DNA of 64,000 nucleotides from Heloderma charlesbogerti (GCA_026122225.1 JANEZZ010001949.1:1178001-1242000); one strand, 5' to 3'. Numbered from the stretch's first letter, positions 45,726 through 56,705 are shown. Numbers and translations are program-made. Notes: generated by a model not told the origin, from the letters alone.

Positions 45726-48700
45726 GTTTATTTATTTATTTATCGTATGGCACATTTACATTGCATTATAATAAAAACATAGAGCATAATAAATATGAAA
45801 TGTAAAATATAAAATATAGACAGGAATATTACAAACGTATGTCTAGGTTACAGATACAGTTTTTTACTTCAGTTGTCACAGCCAGGAAATTAGCAAAGTC
45901 TCCATTGTAGGCTTGGTTTTGATACTCTGTCACTATATGTTGGATAGTTCGTTTTTCAGCCCCACAATCACAATTTGATGATGTTGTTTTGCCCCATTTA
46001 TAAAGGGCATCTGCACATCTTCCAAGACCCGTGCTAATTCGGTTCAAGGTTGTCCATATCGCACGGGGCTGGTGAAATCCAGGTGGTTTTTCCAAGATGC
46101 AGGGCAAGCTTCGGCATTGTGGAGGGCAGTTTCCTAGCCAATGTTGTTTCCTCTTGTTGTGGATATTGAAATCAACTTCTAGAAGAGCTTTAGCAGTAGA
46201 AATGGCTGGATGTCTTGATCTTAACCTGTTTCGCTCCAAGTAGGTTACGTCATTTAATATTGGTAGCTGGAGATTGTCAATAATCTTCCGGTATTCTTGA
46301 AGAAGGGTGCTCTTTCGTCTTGTATCTGGAGGTGGCATATGGCTCAAAACAGGCAGCTAGTATGTGGGAGTAGATTGTATCATCCCACTAACAATACGCA
46401 TTGACTCATGCAGTTGTGTATCGATCTTTCTCTTGTGCAGGCTATTAAGCCACACTGGGGTACAGTACTCTGCTGCTGAGTAAACCAGACTGAGTGCGGT
46501 CGTTTTCAGCATATTCGCTGTTGAGCCCCAGCTAGTGCCGCATAGTTTGTGTAGAATGTTATTTCTACTTCTCAGTTTGGCAGCAGTCTTCATCAAGTGT
46601 TGTTTATAGGAAAGTGTCCTACCCAATGTGACCCCAAGATATTTGGGATGCATATTGTGATTGAGGCGGTTTCCCTTAAATTGAACGTTGAGCTCTCTGC
46701 CTGCATGTCACTTCCGTCTTTGTTGGATTGGGCTGTAACCTCCACTTACAGAAATATTTATCCAGTATGTCTAGATCACTCACTGGAAAAGACCCTGATG
46801 CTGGGAAAGATTGAAGGCAAAAGGAAAAGGGGATGGCAGAGGATGAGATGGCTAGATAGCATCACTGATGCAATGAATATGAACTTGAGTACACTCTGGG
46901 AGAGAGCGGAGGACAGGAAGGCCTGGCGTGCTATGGTCCATGGGGTCACGAAGAGTCGGACACAACTTAATGACTGAACAACAACAACGTCTAGATCAGA
47001 AGTGAGGACATCTTCAGTTGTCTCAAAGGATTTCTGTTGTGTGGCTATAGCCCAATCATCCACGCAGCCAAACTTTCTCGACTTTGTGTGTGGTATGTCA
47101 GCTATGTATAGATTGAAAAGGAGAGGTACAAGAACCGAGCCTTGTGGTAGTCCGTTGTTCAAAATTTTAGGGATGCTAGTATCCTCTCCTATAGTCACAG
47201 AGAAAGTTCTTCCAGCAAGCATATTATCAATAAGTTGGGTAGTTTTTTGGCATGAGGTTACTTGTATTAATCTATAAAGTAGTCCATGTCTCCACACTGT
47301 ATCATATACTGCACTTAAATCTATAAAAACAACTGATGTTTTTTGCTTCGCCTGATATCCTGCTTCTATATAGGTTGTTAGTGAAAGCACTTGGTGCCTA
47401 GTGAAAGCACTTGGAAGCAGCTTCGTGTGGGGCGAAATCCAGCTTGTTCCACTGGAATTGTCTGGAGTATCTTCTGGCTGATTCTCTTATGCAGAAGCCT
47501 TTCGAGAAGCTTATAGACAGTGCTTAGCAGTGTGATTGGTCAATAGTTCTTTGGTTGGTCATTTGTTTTTCCCCATTTAAGTATTGCAATGATTTTTGCT
47601 TGCTTGCTCTTGTGTGGTATTATAACTGTTTCCATAATATCCGAAAAGAATTCTGCCAACCCTCTTTTTGCATATTTTCCACAACGCGGGAGGAATTCAG
47701 GATGTATACTATCATGTCCAGGTGCCTTGCCAGCTTTTATATCCTTGAGTACGTTTGTAATTTCAAAGGGGGGAAAAGGGCATGAATATTCAGATTGTTC
47801 AGGACAAGTAGTTTTAAGAGCACTATGTTTTTGTCTAATTTGTCTTGTATGGACTTGGTCCCTTGTAGCTCTAAATGTAGACAATATATGTGCTGCGATC
47901 TTATTGGCTGAAATGTGTGTCTTATCATTTATTTTCTTCTTACTTCCCCCTAATTTCTGTAGCAATGACCATGCTTCTCTACTAGACGTTTTAAAATTGA
48001 GCGATTCAACGGTCTCCATCCATTTCTCTCGCTGTGCTATATCGAGGCTATGTAACAAGTCATCTGCAATATCATGGTCTCCATTTTTAAACAATTCTTG
48101 ATACAGGTTCTCGCAGGTATCATTCCAGCCCGGAATATATTGCTTGCGGTATCCTCTAGGAATAGCCTTTCTTGCCACACATATAAATGCGCCTGTGTCT
48201 CATAATTGTTGGATTTAGGGGAGATCCAGCCCAAACATTTGTCTAGATTTTCAGTAAAGACATCCCATTTCACCTTCTTGAAATTCCACCTTGGGTGGGG
48301 AAAGGATGACGTCAGAGGTATACTTGTGCCAATTTCAATCAGAATTGGGCGGTGCTGGCTATGGGGGAAGTCTGCTAGTACCAGTTGAGGGGTTTTCACT
48401 GGCAGTTTTTCCTCGTTGGTGGTCACAAAACACAAATCAGGGTTGTATTCCTTTCTCCAAGCTGCCGACTTATATGTTCCTCTGTCCTTTGCATCGAATA
48501 TCAAATACAAGCTGTTATCATCTGCCCAGTTTACAAGTGCCTCACCATTTTTGTCTGAGTATGATGACTATTAAAATCTCCAAGGTAAACCGCTGGATGT
48601 GGAGACAGAGGTATAACTTGTAGGGGCCAATTAAAAGCGGCGGAGTTATATATGTTAATTATTGTTAACTCCCCTATTCTTACAGTTATCTCATGTATAT

Positions 48701-49190
48701 TGTTGAGATTAGAAGCTGAGCACAGTTGGGCATTTTCAGTTGATGACCTTACATATGTTACCACTCCATAAGCATGGTGGTATGTTGCTCCAAGCAAGTC
48801 ATAGCCAGGGATCCTGCCTCTCTGTCTGATTTGGTCCTCATTTTCAGCATGAGTTTCCTGGACTGCAGCTACATCGATGTCGTTATCTGCTAAAATCCGT
48901 TGTAGGACTTGGCACTTAGACCTACTTATTCCTTCTATATTGATCTGGCAAATCTTGGTAACAGGACCAAGATTCTTTGTCATGGGGTCCTGAGAAGGAC
49001 CGTTTATGTTCATGCCTTGAGGCATAATTTGATGCGATGTAATATAGCCAAGAGATCACTAGGATTGACTGGCTGCCGTAACTTCAAAGCTTCAGATGTT
49101 TGCTTCGAAGTGACTGTTCTTTAGCACCACCCAGGAGACACGTGTGACTTAAGGAATGCCACGGACGCGAACAGTCATTGTCATTGTCTT
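45726..49190 (-). mobile_element. Vingi/Ingi-like LINE with 10-bp target duplication
   Basis: A minus-strand single-ORF type LINE. Flanks TGGGGGTCCA at 45716-45725 and 49191-49200 are identical and define the insertion. The low-coordinate side has the (TAAA)-rich 3' tail. In order: endonuclease (48531-49025, QINIEGISRSKCQVLQRILA, VQETHAEN, YLGDFNSHH), linker (47540-48510, RGYRKQYIPGWNDTCENLYQ), RT (46990-47560, APGHDSIHPEFLPR, VFIDLSAVYDTVWRHG, GLPQGSVLVPLLFNLY, degenerate CVDDWAIAT in place of YADD), maturation domain (46357-46653, HPKYLGVTLGRTLSYKQHL) and a C-terminal CxC-type motif (45829-46347, SNCDCGAEKRTIQHIV). Frameshifts and a nested BovB insertion make it inactive. The clade name is inferred from the order and wording of motifs; jockey-group membership is certain, Vingi is likely. 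Confidence 0.85.
46779..46988 (+). mobile_element. BovB 3' fragment nested in the Vingi-like element
   Basis: A 210-bp, strongly 5'-truncated BovB end. It encodes LEKTLMLGKIEGKRKRGWQR and finishes MVHGVTKSRTQLND with stop, then CAACAACAAC. It is flanked by GTCTAGATCA at 46769-46778 and 46989-46998, an exact 10-bp target duplication made of Vingi sequence. The host RT reading frame (DVLTSDLDV on the reverse strand) is cut exactly here. Confidence 0.95.
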
Positions 49191-49607
49191 TGGGGGTCCA
49201 AAAGAGGGCTTTTATGTGGCTGTGTGATTTCCCCACGCCCTCCTTTGCATGTACAGTCTTAAAGTTCACCTGCTTCAGTTTTCCCTTGCTCGCTGTTTGG
49301 GATTCAAAAGTCTGCTCCGCCTCCATTGACCCCCTTGGTTTCACCTCAGCCTCAGTGGGCATCAGCCACCTCTGAGAAAAAAGGAATAGGGAGGGAAAGG
49401 GCAGGGAATTAAGTCTTTCAGCAGGGCTAGTGAAATGGCCCTGCTCTCCCTCTCATATCGCTGGACTCAGCCTGCTGGAATGGCTGTTGGAGATGACAGC
49501 TGAGGGAGGAGGAGCCTTCTCGAGGGAGGACTTCATCAGGGCTGCAAGAAGGGCCCCGCTTCTCCTCTCATCACCCTCAGCAGAGCCTGCTGGAATTCCA
49601 AGTATGG

Positions 49608-49855
49608 TCACAGTACAGATTTGCATAAGGGCAGTATGATCTTGGCAGCTGTATTTTCGATTCCTTTCCTAATGATTCCCAACATGGAATTTGCCTTTTT
49701 CACAGCAGCTGCACACTGGGTTGACATTTTCTGTGAGTCATCCACCACAGCCCCAAGATCCTTTTCACGGTCAGTGTCTAGCTTGGATCCCATCAGTGTA
49801 CAGATGAGGTTGGGATTTGTTTCCCCAACATGCATCACAGGTGTGTTCTTATGCT
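49608..49855 (-). pseudogene. CR1-like reverse transcriptase C-terminal scrap
   Basis: The reverse strand encodes HVGETNPNLICTLMGSKLDT, DREKDLGAVVDDSQKMSTQC and AAAVKKANSMLGIIRKGIEN. This is the region just after the RT active site in CR1-clade elements, from a subfamily different from the copies at 13769 and 36068. No other parts are attached. Confidence 0.7.
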
Positions 49856-49859
49856 CTTG

Positions 49860-51155
49860 TTCCCCCCAGCCATTGGTTGGAGCAGCAGCATTATATTGGA
49901 ACTGGATCTATGGGGCAACTGTGCTTGCTGTGGGTACAGCAGTGTTACCAGGGGGATTCCCGCTAAAGGGTGAGGTTTAAATGACAGGTGGGCCTCCACA
50001 TACAGCCATCATGTGTGCACCGCTGGGAGCTCCATCTGTCGTTGTTGCAGGAAACACCGACAACACCGCAGTACCTGCAGCAGCACCCACATATATACCT
50101 ACAATTAACTGGATTGCCATGGAAAGTATGGGAATTGCCACACTTTCAGCCACTGACTGTGGAGCATTTGCACATGGGAGACAACCAGTAGTATCCAACA
50201 CTCTTGGGTATATGTAGCGTGGGATCTGATACCATGCCAATAGGCTCCTTGTTGGCCGTCTTCCAACTGATCACAATTGCCAAGTCCATCTAATCACACA
50301 CAATATTTTATGTGAATCACGTGAAGCAGCAAAAAAAGCTTTGCGGCACTGAATGTATTTAATGGGAATTAAATTTAATATTTGCTGTAGGATGACACCA
50401 TAGATGCAATTTCTGAAGAACTACCTTCCATCTACACAACTAAATATATCTGGTGGTGGTTGAACTTGAAACAGCCAAAGTTAAGTACCCTGCACTTTCC
50501 ATTGATTTAAGTGGAAAAGCTGAACACATATTGATTTTTCCCCCATTGAAATCAATGGGGCTTAAATGTGCTTAAATTTGACTGGATCATGCCCAACATT
50601 TTTGTCTCTTGTAAATAATCTAGTACCAAGTTCTAAGATGAGGGTTGTGTGCAATGTTAGTCCTACTCAGAGTAGACCTATTGAAATGAATGGGGCTTAA
50701 ATTAGACTAACACTGGACACCAACCAGAGTAATGAGTTATTTATATCAGTGGATGCTGGATTGATATAATTAACTCACTGATTATCATGGACATACAACT
50801 CCAGCTTGAACCACTACAGAACTGAGCATTCTCTTCTGATTAGGAATGTTTCTTCCTTACTTTTTTGTGTCAGAACAGGAACATAATGCCCCACAAGGTA
50901 TGTGTGAGGGTCCCTATACTGTCTGAACAGGAAGAATGGCTGGTATTAATTTCTATAGGGCCATCAATGTACATGATATTTTTCAGATACCTTACAGAGT
51001 AACATAGGGGAGAAAACAGTTCCTGCCCCAAGGAGCTTATAGTCATAATTTCATCACTAGAGTAGAGGTGAGAAGGGATGGATATAAGGAATGCATGCAA
51101 CCACCTTGACAATACAATGTTCTTTACAAGCTGCTCTGTAGTCCCTGATTTTCAG
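49860..51155. other. Intergenic, largely unrecognised
   Basis: 49980-50217 is open in one frame, but its composition (Ala, Thr, Pro repeats with no homology I know) does not support a gene. 50640-50715 holds the AGTCCTACTCAGAGTAGACC motif common to reptile repeats. 50985-51060 resembles an old L2 end. Confidence 0.35.
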
Positions 51156-51164
51156 CCTGTAGGA

Positions 51165-51300
51165 CAGCCTTCCCCAACCAGATGCCTTCCAGTTGCTTTG
51201 GACTTCAGCTTCCATCAGCCCCAGCCAGCATGGCCAATGGTCTGGAACATTGGGAGTTATAGTCCAAAACATCTGGAAGGCACCACTTTGGGGAAGGCTG
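51165..51300. mobile_element. Palindromic hAT-type MITE (family P), best copy
   Basis: A 136-bp foldback: CAGCCTTCCCCAACCAGATG at the left is inverted at the right as CACTTTGGGGAAGGCTG. The inner arms GGACTTCAGCTTCCATCA and GGGAGTTATAGTCCAAAAC pair as well. Flanks CTGTAGGA and TCCTAGGA share the last five bases and a central TA. Confidence 0.8.
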
Positions 51301-51619
51301 TCCTAGGAGTGGTTCAGAGATGAAGTATTCCTGCCTGAGCTCATGCGTTTAAATTTCCAGCAGTAATTGCCACAAGGGAAGTCATTACACATTATTGTCT
51401 CTTATCACCTCCCAATGAGGGTATTTGCTTGAGGTATTTAGAAAAAGGAAGTGACTAAAGTCTGCATGGCCCTAGGGTATTTTAGCTTTAGTATGGGGAA
51501 AAGATTTTGACTTGAAGCCAACTATCCAAAATGAAATAAAAATGAACTGAATAGGCTGTTTGACAGATATTATAAATTGCAAGTCAAATCATTCTCCTCT
51601 TAAAATTACGGTAACAATA

Positions 51620-51850
51620 CAGCCGTAGTAACATAAACCTTGTTGGGTTGGACCAAAGGTCCCTCTCGTCCAGCATTCTGTTGCCATCAATGGCCAGCCA
51701 AATACTTATGAAGATGATGGCCATTGTCTGGGGTTTGATAAGCCCAGAACCTGGTATTCCAAGGTAGACTGTCCCTGAATATGGAGGTCCCATGTAACAA
51801 CTAAAACAGCTGTTAATTGCCAAGAGTTATCCCAATCTCTCCTCTCCATT
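51620..51850 (-). mobile_element. CR1/L2-like LINE 3' fragment
   Basis: GTAACATAAACCTTGTTGGG then TTGGACCAAAGGTCCCTCTC GTCCAGCATTCTG; inverted 3' end of the family also at 24008 and 41448. Confidence 0.6.
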
Positions 51851-51867
51851 CATCTCTACCTATAGGC

Positions 51868-51987
51868 CAGCCTTCCCCACCCTGGCGCCCTCCAGATGTA
51901 TTAGACTACAGCCCCCATCATCCCCAGGTGGGATTGATGGGATTTGTAGTCCAGCATGTCTGGAGAGCACTAGGGTGGGAACGGCTG
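51868..51987. mobile_element. Palindromic hAT-type MITE (family P)
   Basis: CAGCCTTCCCCACCCTGGCG at the left and CACTAGGGTGGGAACGGCTG at the right, with inner GCCCTCCAGATGTATTAGAC and GTAGTCCAGCATGTCTGGAG. Flanks CTATAGGC and CATTAATA both have TA in the middle but otherwise disagree. Confidence 0.7.
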
Positions 51988-52869
51988 CATTAATATTAAA
52001 CCCTATGTTAGAAGAGATAAATCTCCCCTTTTCCCCATCAGAAGTACTGAAAAACATCCAAATGTGTAAAGTCACCCTCAGCCACTTCCTTTGCATATGA
52101 CACTGTGGGTGAACCTACAGGCCAGATTTAAAGGCACAGTAAAAAACTGGTCCATGTGGCTTAGTTCCACTTTCACAGTGAACACATCTCTATTTGTACA
52201 GGAGACTAAATTCAGATTGTGTATCATCTTATTGACTATGCAAAGGGTTTCTATTTACGGATAGTTCGTATCGCATATACATATATAAGGTTCATATTCC
52301 ATGCAGGATGTATACATGTAAATTTGAAGTTGTTTGCACAGTCCATGGGCATAAATGTTATCGATGTGCCAAGCCTTTTCTAGAGGGAAAGAATGCAGAT
52401 TCTTTTTCTGAAACATACTAAGATCAAAGCATGATTCAGGCTGTTTTGGCATTGTGCACAACTATAATTTGCAGAACATGCCTTGGCTATCCATTGAATT
52501 ATTTCACCTGGAATATACACTTGATTTTAATAACTCTCTTCTATACGGCAGGCATGCACAACAAGCTGTAGTTAGTCCACCGGTTATCTATGGCAGACCC
52601 ATACATGGCTTAGTAAGCCTCCTATTTTTGTAGCCTGCCCTAGGATTGCAGAAAAGAGGAACTAGCAAGCACTTTGCGGGCCAAATATACATGGCTAGTG
52701 GGCTGCATTCAGCTTGGTGGGTCATAAATTGTGCAGGCCTGTTGCCGTGCATTCACAAACTCTAGGCTAAAAATAATTCTTAGGTGCATTTCATACTTAC
52801 CTGGCAAGGGTGTGGGAGCTACTTCCACGTGACTTTTCCCCACACTGCTCTCAGACCATTAACATAGAG

Positions 52870-53618
52870 CAGGGGTCTTGAACCCCTTTCAGCCTGATGG
52901 GCGAATTCCATTTTGGAGAAGCTTTCAGGGGGCTGCATTCCAGTGGTGGGCAGGTCTGAATGCAAGAGGGGCGGGGCCAAAATACCAGCATATTTTACCT
53001 TAAAGGTCTTGCTCCCAGTAACCTTAGGAGAGGCATGTCACTCTTTTAGAATTGGGGGGGGGGGGACTGCAGAAAAGCCAGGAAACCACCCATCAGTGGT
53101 GTTGCAGAATTTTACCCTTCTGCCAGGCTCGGCCAGAGAACAGACACCGACTTTTGTTTGAGTGGATGTTTATTACCAGAACACCAAGGTGTGGTGCAGT
53201 CAAGAGTTGCCAGTGTGGCCCCTTGGGACTGGAATCAGAACAATAGGCCACTTTGGTATTTATACAAACAAGTAAACAAGGCACATGACGTAAGCTTTTC
53301 TCAGTTTTTGGTACAGCACTGAGTCAAGGGGCTACAACCTTCCTTCAAAGGACGTTTTCTGGTTTCCAAAGGCAAGGGACCTGCTAGGCATTGTGACTCA
53401 TGCACAGTATGTTAATCAGCTGCTGTCCTCTAGCAACAAATTCCCATGCTTACAATGCAAGTGGTATTTTTCCACTTCAGTGGAAAGGGGAAGTGGTTGG
53501 TAAAAAGGGGGTGGTGGGGCCATGGGAAAGGGCTACATCTATCTGGGGAACCATGGAGGGCCAAATTTGGCCCCTGGGCAAACTATATTTGGCCCCTGGG
53601 CCTGAGGTTCCACACCCG
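52870..53618. mobile_element. hAT-type MITE containing a solo LTR
   Basis: Starts CAGGGGTCTTGAACC and ends GGTTCCACACCCG, inverted. Flanks ACATAGAG (52862-52869) and ATATACAG (53619-53626) match at 6 of 8. Same family as 27194-27739. Excluding the LTR the MITE is about 384 bp. Confidence 0.75.
53100..53459 (-). mobile_element. Solo LTR, 360 bp, 5-bp target duplication
   Basis: On the reverse strand it starts TGCATTGTAAG and ends TTCTGCAACA, i.e. canonical TG...CA ends. Flanks AGTGG at 53095-53099 and 53460-53464 are identical. It has a TATA-like TATAAATACC (reverse of 53256-53265) and, downstream, a polyadenylation hexamer AATAAA (reverse of 53168-53173). No internal retroelement genes are present, so it arose by LTR-LTR recombination. 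A 5-bp duplication fits Ty3/gypsy or some endogenous retroviruses; the class is not decided. Confidence 0.88.
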
Positions 53619-54029
53619 ATATACAGGAATAACATGGGCTGAGCCAATTATATGACTCCATCAGAATTACGTGGAAAAGAATCAAAGAACTGGCACTACC
53701 CATGTGGTTTCTGTATCAAAATAATCTTAACCCCCAAAGCCCCATGAAAGAAGCTTCAGGGAAACAGCTCCGTTATCACTACCTGGTAAGTGTGATTTGG
53801 GCCTTAGAGTCATTTGAGAAAACACCTTCTGTGCAACAGTTAGGGGCTTAAAAGAAACACAGCTGTCAACATGATCCAGAGAAACACAAAAATGGTAGGT
53901 AGCCATGTTGGTCCACTGGAAAAAAGATCCAAAAGGCACATAGGATGGCCAGTTGCAAAACAGTACAGGATTCCTGTACCTTTGATAGTTGTGTAGAAGA
54001 GGGAATTTCAGCAGGTGTAGCTTGCATGT

Positions 54030-54570
54030 TGTCAGGAATGCCCCTGTTGTCTTCTGAACCTTCCAACAGCCAGAATCAAGTCAGACAAAAGGGCTGCTTT
54101 CCAAGACTTTATTTCCATTCAACCTAATGAGGCTTACAGACACTAATTGCCTGAGAGGAAATACAAAGGAACAGCCTACCACGGGTTTCTAAGAGTTAGG
54201 GCATCAGTTGGTCTCTGTTTGGAGAAAGGCGCAGCAACTCTCTGAACTTAAGGAGTAGGAGAGGAAATTCTCCCCCTTTCCCGTGGGGCCTCGGGGTGCA
54301 GCTGTTGACGTTGAGCCAATCGGGCTGAGCGCCTTAGCTCAGCTCCAGCAACCTCTCGCTTGTGCCTGCACCCACGCCTGGCGTCTAAAAGCTCAAGTTT
54401 TCCCTCCCTTTCCGTGCCAGGATCACTGTCACTCCCAGGAATCTGAGCGGGCGGGGGGCTCCCTCTCCAGCTGTGCCTCTGAAACCTGAGAGAGTTCCTC
54501 TCCCATGGATTGTATCTACTCAGAATCAGAGCTGCTTTGGGACTCTGTGGGCTCAGATCCAACCCTGACA
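54030..54570 (-). mobile_element. Second solo LTR, 541 bp, probably Ty3/gypsy
   Basis: Reverse-strand ends are TGTCAGGGTTGGATCTG and GGCATTCCTGACA. Flanks CATGT (54025-54029) and CATGC (54571-54575) match at 4 of 5. The polyadenylation hexamer AATAAA is the reverse of 54108-54113. A reverse-strand open frame at 54248-54610 enters the LTR from outside and contains AELRRSARLAQRQ, a motif like those at the end of gypsy pol proteins. The region 54240-54480 is GC-rich with CpGs. Confidence 0.75.
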
Positions 54571-54575
54571 CATGC

Positions 54576-56463
54576 CAAAATACATTGCTGAAATTTGCTC
54601 TTCTGCACAACTATTAAGGGTGCAGGGGCCCTATCCTCTTTTGCATCTAGTCACCTTAAAGGTATAGTAGGGCAATTCCTTTATTAGAAGCAACCAAACT
54701 GTCACAAAGTTGTGAGCAAGTTTTTAGGTTCTTCAGTGTAGATAGTGCATTTTGGATATATCAGGATAGGTGATTGGATAATTGAGTTTGCTATCACAAG
54801 GTGGGGGGGGGGCTGCAACAAAAAGTTGCTTTTTGTTCAGGATTCTAGGCACTCCAGGTTTTCCTTAATGTGTACCAGGAAATGGCCTATCCAGACAATG
54901 AAATGGTTCTGTATGTTTTATTTCTATGTGCATCTTCCTTCACCTTGTCCAGCCCCTCCATTCCATTCCCCTCCCACTCAGTTCTCCATTCTCCCCCGCC
55001 CCTACCTGTCAACATTCCATGCCATTGAGTTATCATTGGGCTGTTTTTGTCCCCCTACATGCTTTAGATTTTTTCCACCTTGAGATTTGTGGTACCCCTG
55101 AAAACCTTGGGGTGTTGGATAATAGGAACAACTCCACATGCATCCAGACACTGGAGAATGATAAAGTATCAACAGCCGCTTGTCTTCCTCATCCCCCATG
55201 TTGTCCTGTAACTTTATCAATTTCTTTCTCCTACTCTCTCCCCTTCCTCTTCGCCTCTGCAATAGGCAACATATGCTCTCTCCCTTAGGAAAGCAAGTAA
55301 CCATATCTCATGCCTTCACTTACTTTCACTCACACACCCAGCTTTAGGGGGTGCTTGTAGTTGAACAATGTTAGATAGCCTTCTTTGATGATGTGTATAA
55401 AAGCACTAATAAAGCAAGTTGATTTGAACTTCTTCTAAACTGACTCTAGCCTGTGTTTATTCCCTCTAATATTAAATGTGGTATTACCACACTTTCTTTA
55501 TATAAGGCAACTCTGCTTTAAGTCATACCAGACTTTCCAACAGAGGATACCTTGAGTCTGATTATATCACCTTCTTCTTCCATGTGAATGGTGGGTATTG
55601 GTTACATTTGCATGAACATGGGAAAACTTGAATCAGTATTAGAAGGAATTATGGTGAATATTTCCAGTGGTTAGAGGACATATATCCACCCACCCACCCA
55701 CCAGCTGGACACCAAGAAGACTTGCACAAACACCTGGAGCTTCCACCTCTGGGCCTTTGAATCTGGCCTTGGCACAAGCTCCCAGAACAACTGCCAGCTG
55801 CCAGGAACCACTGTAGCAGCCAGTCCATCAAGGAAGCAAGGAGAAAGATTGTTATTGCTGTCATCCTCCTTTGTGGGCACTGCTGTGGTGAAGATCAACA
55901 GAAGATCAGCAGTTTCCACCAAGTAACCACTGAAAAATCCTTTGGGATGCCTGTAATTATATTTTTATGTGTTATATTATCTTGTAAGCCACCTTGTGAG
56001 AGCAGTACACTCTGAAAAGCAGGTTAAAATTATTTTAAAATAAATAAATGCTAGGTTCCATCTTCCGGTGGTATCATTTTCTTTCAGTTTTATGATCCCT
56101 ATGATCTACCACCTGTTCCCTTTTGGAGGTTAGCTGGAGGGGTTGTTGAAACTGATAGACTGATTGATCATGGCTGCATAAAGGAAGCAACTCAGTGCTC
56201 AAAGTGCAGTTGAGATTAAAGAGCTTAGTGGTATTAAAATGAGATTATTAAACATTTAGTGGAATAACCATAATCAGGTGTGATGCCCCATACATGAATG
56301 TTTTGGATAAGGATCGTGCCCTACAGCTTATCTCAACTTGCTGCCACAATGGGGAAAAAAGTTGTCAGATACAAGACATAACACAGTATTGCATACATTC
56401 CTGCTAAAGCACTAGTTAATGCCTTCTGTTATTGGAAGAAATGAATAGCCTTTTGATACAACA
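54576..56463. other. Intergenic, weakly recognised repeats
   Basis: 55390-55420 has TATAAAAGCACTAATAAAGC, which resembles an LTR core, but ends and target duplication could not be fixed. 55960-56049 is an L2-like 3' tail (TTGTAAGCCACCTTGTGAG, AAATAAATAAA). 54830-54990 shares wording with 63205-63300 (an unnamed repeat). No gene. Confidence 0.4.
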
Positions 56464-56471
56464 ATGTGGTA

Positions 56472-56591
56472 CAACCTTCTCCAACCTGATGCCCTCCAGA
56501 TATTTTGGACTATAATTCCCATCAACCCCAGCCAGCCATGCTGGGTGCTGTACTCCAACACAACTGGAGGGCACCATGTTAGAGAAGGCTG
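56472..56591. mobile_element. Palindromic hAT-type MITE (family P)
   Basis: CAACCTTCTCCAACCTGATG and CACCATGTTAGAGAAGGCTG are inverted ends; inner TGCCCTCCAGATATTTTGGAC and CTCCAACACAACTGGAGGGC. Flanks ATGTGGTA (56464-56471) and ATGTACTA (56592-56599) agree at 6 of 8. Confidence 0.75.
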
Positions 56592-56654
56592 ATGTACTAC
56601 ATAATTTTTTATTGTTCCTTGTTGGACTTCATGGCCTAAAGGCACAGAGCGCAG

Positions 56655-56705
56655 TAGCCTTGCTGAAGCTAGGCCTGGTCAGTGCCTGGATGGGAGACCA
56701 CCTTC
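56655..56705 (+). repeat. 5S rRNA-derived SINE fragment
   Basis: GCTGAAGCTAGGCCTGGTCA then GTGCCTGGATGGGAGACCACC follows 5S rRNA (GGAAGCTAAGCAGGG ... GCCTGGTTAGTACTTGGATG) with a small deletion. Short and isolated from the palindromic copies at 31.5 kb. Confidence 0.6.

Noticed and set aside
49980..50217. Open frame rich in Ala, Thr and Pro on the plus strand
   Set aside because: No homology I recognise, no splice context, a different frame on the opposite strand is open too, and composition suggests chance.
55088..55495. Possible third solo LTR (TGTGGTACCCC start, TATAAAAG, AATAAAG, ACCACA end)
   Set aside because: The core signals look right, but no matching target duplication was found, so the ends are guesswork.
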